Shown here one piece after another: positions 58,863-64,000 of a stretch of 64,000 nt of DNA. Where the stretch lies: contig NZ_LMUO01000011.1 of assembly GCF_009765905.1 (NCBI RefSeq), positions 523,880 through 587,879 of the forward strand, written 5' to 3'. The stretch comes from Mucilaginibacter sp. L196. Lineage in GTDB: Bacteria > Bacteroidota > Bacteroidia > Sphingobacteriales > Sphingobacteriaceae. The notes under the pieces are model-generated. The model saw nothing but the letters and a program-made list of their open reading frames with translations, searched no databases and had not been told where the DNA came from. The stretch's first letter is position 1, and each line of letters opens with the position of its first letter. The translations under genes and the position numbers were made by a program.

Positions 58863-61800
58863 TCAGATGCTTTGTTGTAATGTTAATTTTTTACTCTTAA
58901 GGTATTCGCTTGGAGAAATCTCATAATATTTTTTAAAGCAGTTGCTAAAATATTTTGGATCACTGAAGCCGACGGAGTAGGCAATTTGGGCAATATCATT
59001 TTCTCCGGCATCCAAAAACTGGAGGCTTCTCTTCAGCCGCATTTCGCGGATAAATTCTACAGGCGTCAGACTGGTAAGACCCTTAATTTTTCTATAAAAA
59101 GCGGATCGGCTCATCCCTATCGATTCAGCCACTGACTCTATATTAAAGTCAGTGTCGATCATGCCATCTTCAACAATTTTAATAATCTTCTTTAAGAACT
59201 CTTCGTCTTTTGAGGTGATAACGATTTGACTCGGATTTAAATCCATTATGCAATTGCCAGCAATCAGTTTCTCAAATAAATGTTTGCGTTGCTTTAGTAA
59301 ATTTCCTGTCAACGCCAGTATCAAATCATTATTAAAAGGCTTTGTGATATAATAATCGGCCCCATATCTCAATCCTTGGATTTGACTTTCAATAGCCGAC
59401 TTTGCTGACAAAAGCACCACGGGAATATGGCTGGTCTCGGCCTCGTTTTTCAGTTTATCCAATAATTGAATGCCATCCATTTTCGGCATCATTATATCGC
59501 TGATAATCAAATCAGGTTGTAGCTTTAAGGCTTTATCCCAGCCAATTTGACCATTATCAGCTTCCACTACGCGATAATAATCGCTTAGTTGTCCAGCCAT
59601 GAATTTTCTCAGATCGTAGTTGTCTTCTACAAGTAATATCAATGGGATGTCCGAATCATGAATGACATTATTGAAGGAAGGTTCATCTATCTTTTCCTCA
59701 AATAAACAATTTTCGTTTTTTGCGCTTTTGGCATATTCTACAAAACTCGAAGTTGTATTTTTAAAATAACCTTTACCGAGGTGAAGGCATAACTCTATTG
59801 TAAGCCCCGCAAGCGGATTATTGACCGCTTTTATGCTACCAAGATGCAATTCTACAATCTCTTTAGCCAACGCCAGCCCAATGCCAGTACCATTCATAGG
59901 GTTTTCAGTTAACGCATCACCTCCTTCATAATAAAGCTCAAAAATATCATTAAGCTTAGCCACTGGCACGCCTGGGCCCTCGTCACTGACGCGAATACTA
60001 AATCGGCGATTCGCTATATCCTGGTCAATAGTTACTGTTATAAGGGTATCGTGTTCGCTAAATTTAAAAGCATTGGCCAGCAAATTGTAAATTACAATTT
60101 CCAATTTCTCGCCATCAATCCAGGCAAATAACTTTTTTGGATTGGATACAATTTTAAGGCTTATATTTTTTTCGATGGCAATTTCGGAGAAACAGCAGGC
60201 TATATCGTTTATAAAACTTCCAATTTCTATTTCAGAAATATTTAACACTGTTTTACCATTCTGTAGTTTTCTTAAATCAAGCAGTTGATTGACAAAACCG
60301 ACCATGCGCTTTGCATTCTTTTGGATTACCTGTGCATGTGCTATACCCTTGGAAGAAAGCTTTTCTCGACGAAGAATGTCCTCGATCGGATTCAGGATTA
60401 ATGTAAGCGGCGTCCGCAATTCGTGCGAGATATTTGTAAAGAAACTGAGTTTTAATTCCGTTAGTTGCTTTTCACCTGCAATGCGTTCTTTTAATTTGAG
60501 CATGGTAATGGCGTTGCGTCTGATCAGTCTGATTAAAAGTAATCCAATGCAAACATAAATCAGATAAGCCCACCATGTATCCCATACTGGCGGCAGTATA
60601 GTAATAGCCAAACGTTTAACCGGGGCATGAAAATACAGCTCATTATTAAGGCTCTTTACTTCAAACAGGTATTTACCGGGTGGTAAATGGGAATAAGTAG
60701 CCCTGCGCAGGTTTTTGTTGTCAATCGTCCAATTCATATCAAAACCCTTTAGCCGATAAGCGTAGACATTTTTATTACTTGATCTATAGTCGAGCATGCT
60801 GTAGCCAATCTCTATTAGGTTTTGATTATATTGAAGAGTTATGTTATTAGTTTTATTGATGTCGGAAGTTAATGTTGCATTAGAACTGCCATCAGCGATG
60901 AAATTTTCACTATTTACCATAAATCCGGTTAGTGCCATGTTCGCTTCAATTTTATGATCAATGATCGAATCGGGGTTAAAAGATACATAGCCACTTACAG
61001 CCCCAAAAACCAAATGTCCGTTAGAAAGCCTCGTGCACGATGACTCAGAAAAACCGTTTTTAGGCAAGCCATCATATGAGTCGAAATTTTTAAAATGGCT
61101 CCGGTCAGCAACAAATTCGGAAATGCCCTTTTGTGTGGCCATCCAAAGGTTGTGTTTAGAATCTTCACTACAATTAAGGATATAGTCATTTGGAAGGCCA
61201 TCTCTCATTGTATAAGTCCTAAACTTGAGCTGATCAGTCGGGTAATTTCCTATAGCCATACTAAGCCCGCCGCCTGATGTTGCCAACCACATCGTGTTTT
61301 TTGTATCGCGGAAAATAAATTGTATATCATTGGTTCCCAAGCTGGAGCTGTCTCCCGGAATTTTATTGTAAGTTTTAAAATTTAAATCATCAGGATTGTT
61401 GTGGTTAATATCCGCCACCAGTAAGCCATTTATTGTAGCAATCCACAAATTGCCCTTGGCGTCAAAAGCAATGTTTCTAATTTTATGATAAAGGCCTTTA
61501 GGGTAATTTTTTAAAGATTTTTTTACGTTATAAAAAACGTATCCATCTTTTTGCCGGCTGATAATTGTTAAGCCATTATCATAGGAAGCTACCCAAATAC
61601 GGCCCTTATAATCTTCCAATAAACTGTAAACAACGTTACTTCCTAATCCAAGGTTGGCATTTCTGTCTGCCAGATAATGAGTAACTTTATAGTGTGAGCG
61701 TTCGTTATTCACTGGATCAGCCCTATATAATCCGTTGGATTTGGTCCCAAGCCATATACACCCCAGATGATCTTCCAAAATAGTATAAATCCCTATATTG

Positions 61801-63296
61801 GGAGCTGATGGCACCTGATCAAACAGATTTTTAACAGGTTTACCGTCTTTAGTGATATATAGATTTCCTTGTTTGGTAGATACCCATAATCGTTTTTCAT
61901 GATCCTCATAAACAGCCCGTACTTCATTCTCCGATTTAATAATTGAATTCGGAACAATGGTTTTTTGATGAAAATCATTCTCTTCAAAAATTACCTTATC
62001 TAAACCGCGGTCGTCGGAACTTAGCCATAAAATACCAGCGGGATCGAAATATTGACAGTTTACCAGATTCGAAAAATAATGTTCTTTAATATCAGGAGAA
62101 TTATGAAAGTAATTGATTTTATCCGTTTCGGTATCGTAATAACCAAAACCATAGCCTTTCATGTTTACCCATAAACGCCCTTTAACGTCTTCAAAAACAT
62201 TGTAATACTCCGAACCGTTAGAAAAGTTAGAGTCATTTCGCTGCGTAAAATGTTTTACGGCACCAGTTGTCGGGTCAAATTTGATGGCCCCTAATTCTTC
62301 CGGTTCTAACCAAACCAAACCTTTATGATCTTCGTAAACTGACAAAATGGGGCCAGCATCAATAGTAGCAGTCTGAATGAGATGCCAATCACTCAAACTA
62401 AGAGTGAGTAAAGTACCAAGTGAGGTAGAACAATAAATTACCGGTCGCTTGCGCGATAGACAAACTCCATTTATTTGTCCGGCGCTTATCAACTGTTGCT
62501 TGACACAGTTAGCAGAAACCTCGTTAAATGCTATCAAATAGCCTTTTGAAGTAGCAAAGAGTATGCGATCATGTTTCGCGTCCTCGGTGGCAGAAATAAA
62601 ACCGATAGGGGAAGAAGACCGTTGGCTGAACACATTTGTAGCTGTAAATGATGATCCTTTTTTTCTGATGAGGATCATCCCTGCATCTGTACCAACCCAA
62701 TTTTGCCCTAAATGATCGCAATAAACAAAATTGGTTTTATCAGCTGGCAATCTGAAATCACCGGTAAGTGCTGCAGCAAAATGCAGCAACGCAGGGTGGG
62801 CTTGATGGCTTCCAACGATAGTGAAAATCCCCTGGTTTTTGGTTATCAACCAGATTGAGCCATCTTTATGCAATACAAGCTTTCCAAAAGAATAATTATT
62901 CTTATTATTATCGTTCAGAATTTTGCTAACAGCCACAAATTTCCCGGTCATTTTGTCAAAACGATAAATTTGCTGATCGTCGGCCTTTATCCAAAGGTAT
63001 CCCGAATTATCATCTACCATTTGATCGATACGGTTATTTTTGAGCTCAGATCTGTCACCCATATAGGATTTGTAAACAATGAAATTGTGCCCATCGAAAC
63101 GATTGAGACCATCCCAGGTACCGAACCACATAAAGCCCTCCTTATCCTTTAAAATCGAAGTAACCCGCTCATGAGACAAGCCATCTTCGGTCGAATAATG
63201 CAGGATCTTGCACCGTAGCTGGGCATGAAGATTAAATGCGATAGCTACTAACACGATAATTATTAACAATAGTTTACCATAGAATCTTTTGAGCAT
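58863..63296 (-). CDS. Hybrid two-component system (HTCS) regulator of polysaccharide utilisation
   Basis: Single-chain sensor-regulator, 1477 aa from the ATG at 63296 (MLKRFYGKLLLIIIVLVAIA, a signal peptide); an ATG at 63350 would add 18 residues in front. The periplasmic half is two seven-bladed propellers with repeats such as GFMWFGTWDGLNRFDG, GRIWVASYDNGL and GNLWIATINGLLV, then a Y_Y_Y domain. One TM (WWAYLIYVCIGLLLIRLI). The cytosolic half has a histidine kinase (H in TNISHELRTPLT, about residue 958), an ATPase domain, a receiver (IISDIMMPKMDG) and an AraC-type DNA-binding domain (NIESVAESIGMSRSAFYRKI). It is convergent with, and probably controls, the SusCD operon in response to an oligosaccharide bound in the periplasm. 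Confidence 0.96.
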   Translation of the reverse strand: MLKRFYGKLLLIIIVLVAIAFNLHAQLRCKILHYSTEDGLSHERVTSILKDKEGFMWFGTWDGLNRFDGHNFIVYKSYMGDRSELKNNRIDQMVDDNSGYLWIKADDQQIYRFDKMTGKFVAVSKILNDNNKNNYSFGKLVLHKDGSIWLITKNQGIFTIVGSHQAHPALLHFAAALTGDFRLPADKTNFVYCDHLGQNWVGTDAGMILIRKKGSSFTATNVFSQRSSSPIGFISATEDAKHDRILFATSKGYLIAFNEVSANCVKQQLISAGQINGVCLSRKRPVIYCSTSLGTLLTLSLSDWHLIQTATIDAGPILSVYEDHKGLVWLEPEELGAIKFDPTTGAVKHFTQRNDSNFSNGSEYYNVFEDVKGRLWVNMKGYGFGYYDTETDKINYFHNSPDIKEHYFSNLVNCQYFDPAGILWLSSDDRGLDKVIFEENDFHQKTIVPNSIIKSENEVRAVYEDHEKRLWVSTKQGNLYITKDGKPVKNLFDQVPSAPNIGIYTILEDHLGCIWLGTKSNGLYRADPVNNERSHYKVTHYLADRNANLGLGSNVVYSLLEDYKGRIWVASYDNGLTIISRQKDGYVFYNVKKSLKNYPKGLYHKIRNIAFDAKGNLWIATINGLLVADINHNNPDDLNFKTYNKIPGDSSSLGTNDIQFIFRDTKNTMWLATSGGGLSMAIGNYPTDQLKFRTYTMRDGLPNDYILNCSEDSKHNLWMATQKGISEFVADRSHFKNFDSYDGLPKNGFSESSCTRLSNGHLVFGAVSGYVSFNPDSIIDHKIEANMALTGFMVNSENFIADGSSNATLTSDINKTNNITLQYNQNLIEIGYSMLDYRSSNKNVYAYRLKGFDMNWTIDNKNLRRATYSHLPPGKYLFEVKSLNNELYFHAPVKRLAITILPPVWDTWWAYLIYVCIGLLLIRLIRRNAITMLKLKERIAGEKQLTELKLSFFTNISHELRTPLTLILNPIEDILRREKLSSKGIAHAQVIQKNAKRMVGFVNQLLDLRKLQNGKTVLNISEIEIGSFINDIACCFSEIAIEKNISLKIVSNPKKLFAWIDGEKLEIVIYNLLANAFKFSEHDTLITVTIDQDIANRRFSIRVSDEGPGVPVAKLNDIFELYYEGGDALTENPMNGTGIGLALAKEIVELHLGSIKAVNNPLAGLTIELCLHLGKGYFKNTTSSFVEYAKSAKNENCLFEEKIDEPSFNNVIHDSDIPLILLVEDNYDLRKFMAGQLSDYYRVVEADNGQIGWDKALKLQPDLIISDIMMPKMDGIQLLDKLKNEAETSHIPVVLLSAKSAIESQIQGLRYGADYYITKPFNNDLILALTGNLLKQRKHLFEKLIAGNCIMDLNPSQIVITSKDEEFLKKIIKIVEDGMIDTDFNIESVAESIGMSRSAFYRKIKGLTSLTPVEFIREMRLKRSLQFLDAGENDIAQIAYSVGFSDPKYFSNCFKKYYEISPSEYLKSKKLTLQQSI

Positions 63297-63734
63297 CGGT
63301 TTTATTAGGTTTAGAAATGGTCTTTCGCAAACGGTATTTAATCCAAGCAATTATTAACTTGGAATTAGTCCTGAACTAAAAATTAATAAATGAGCAATTG
63401 CCGTCAAAAGCCATTATGGCGTTAATGATACGTTCAGTTGTAATTGGTTCTTAACAAATATCAGGTGTTTATTAAACCTATAGTTTGAAAAATTATCAAT
63501 TCATTATATGATTTTATCACAATATATTTCCTTATGCAGTTGAGTGGAAATATAAAAAGTATGAATTTTGGTGTAATATATAGCTGCACATCACCGCTGA
63601 AACTCATGGGATATTTATGTCGGCATATACTGATCCCGACAAACTACGTACCTTATACTTCGGTCAGTTTATATTTTAATATAAGCCAATGTAAAAGTTA
63701 TATTAAATCTAAGTATTTTTGTTGTTACAAAACT
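63297..63734. other. Divergent regulatory region between HTCS and ECF sigma genes
   Basis: 438 nt without a gene. CTATAGTTTGA at 63478 also occurs at 52410, upstream of SusC. TATTTTTG at 63714 fits the -7 consensus but is only 14 nt from the sigma-factor ATG. No repeat family from elsewhere in the window is present. Confidence 0.4.
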
Positions 63735-64000
63735 ATGCTTAAGTCCAATCCCTTAACTGATCAACAATTGGCATCCTTGCTGAGGGACGGTGACCACGGA
63801 GCGTATAAAGAAATCTATAACAGGTATACCGGTATATTATATAGGCATGCTTTTGCCAAGCTTCAGGATCGCGAGGAGGCGAAGGACATTGTTCAAGAAT
63901 TGTTTATTACCTTATGGGATAAATATGAGCAAATTGATTTTCAAACCAATTTGGCCGGGTATTTATACCGAATGCTACAGAACAGAATTTTAAACTTAAT
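63735..64000 (+). CDS. RNA polymerase ECF-type sigma factor (partial, 3' end outside window)
   Basis: The frame opens at an ATG at 63735 and runs off the window without a stop, so only 88 codons are visible. It reads MLKSNPLTDQQLASLLRDGD, then HGAYKEIYNRYTGILYRHAF and REEAKDIVQELFITLWDKYE, which are the sigma region 2 core helices with the -10 recognition segment beginning (LAGYLYRMLQNRILNL). This is the FecI-like group that Bacteroidota pair with an anti-sigma FecR and a TonB importer. It likely starts a new locus to the right. Confidence 0.88.
   Translation, partial: MLKSNPLTDQQLASLLRDGDHGAYKEIYNRYTGILYRHAFAKLQDREEAKDIVQELFITLWDKYEQIDFQTNLAGYLYRMLQNRILNL

Noticed and set aside
63790..63993. 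Closed frame near the right edge
   Set aside because: It is out of frame with the recognisable sigma-factor protein that starts at 63735 and continues past the window.

Overview
This 64 kb window reads as a chromosomal segment of a Bacteroidota bacterium, most likely Sphingobacteriaceae (Mucilaginibacter- or Pedobacter-like). The assignment is an inference. It rests on a SusC/SusD pair with a giant hybrid two-component regulator, Bacteroidota-only families (DUF4251-, DUF4296- and DUF4905-type proteins), TAnnTTTG-type promoter boxes, A-rich leaders without Shine-Dalgarno sites, and small palindromic intergenic repeats. I saw no rRNA, tRNA, CRISPR array, phage module or intact insertion sequence.

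Layout, left to right. 0-5 kb: the 3' end of an RND efflux adaptor gene, its inner-membrane pump, and an outer-membrane beta-barrel protein. 5-14 kb: aspartate aminotransferase, then a tightly packed cluster (CDF metal transporter, Nudix hydrolase, bioA, and an unassigned ferritin-like di-iron protein), a repeat-flanked small gene, a secreted protein, ComEC and a MerR regulator. 14-22 kb: alaS with an internal insertion, and a minimal ethanolamine module (permease, EutB, EutC). 22-32 kb: htpG, fabF, a YjbQ protein, aspartate kinase, a GNAT acetyltransferase, a YggS-type PLP protein, a DUF4296 lipoprotein and mutS2. 32-42 kb: a CE2-like esterase, a disordered acidic protein, 3-oxoacid CoA-transferase A and B, uridine kinase, a LysM protein, a short-chain dehydrogenase, several small unknowns and an MHS-type MFS transporter. 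42-46 kb: a hybrid histidine kinase convergent with, and overlapping, a sigma-54 response regulator. 46-48.5 kb: a GH43 glycosidase behind a LacI-type operator, a remnant acyl-CoA thioesterase and an Lrp/AsnC regulator. 48.5-52 kb: a cobalamin riboswitch controlling metE, then a pterin synthase. 52-64 kb: a polysaccharide-utilisation core (SusC, SusD, surface lipoprotein) with a convergent hybrid two-component regulator and the start of an ECF sigma factor cut by the window edge.

Two threads link separate genes. EutBC needs adenosylcobalamin, while the B12-independent methionine synthase MetE sits behind a B12-sensing leader, so both ends of a cobalamin economy are present. The GH43 enzyme and the SusCD locus are both carbohydrate genes but carry different control signals: a LacI palindrome for one, a membrane-spanning hybrid regulator beside the other.

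The most distinctive non-coding content is a set of at least five families of short palindromic repeats scattered between genes, one copy lying inside the CoA-transferase operon. The best candidates for undescribed biology are the di-iron protein next to bioA, the gene boxed by duplicated flanks at 9.6-10.5 kb, the palindrome just ahead of the metE riboswitch, and the palindrome family whose stem keeps pairing through paired base changes.
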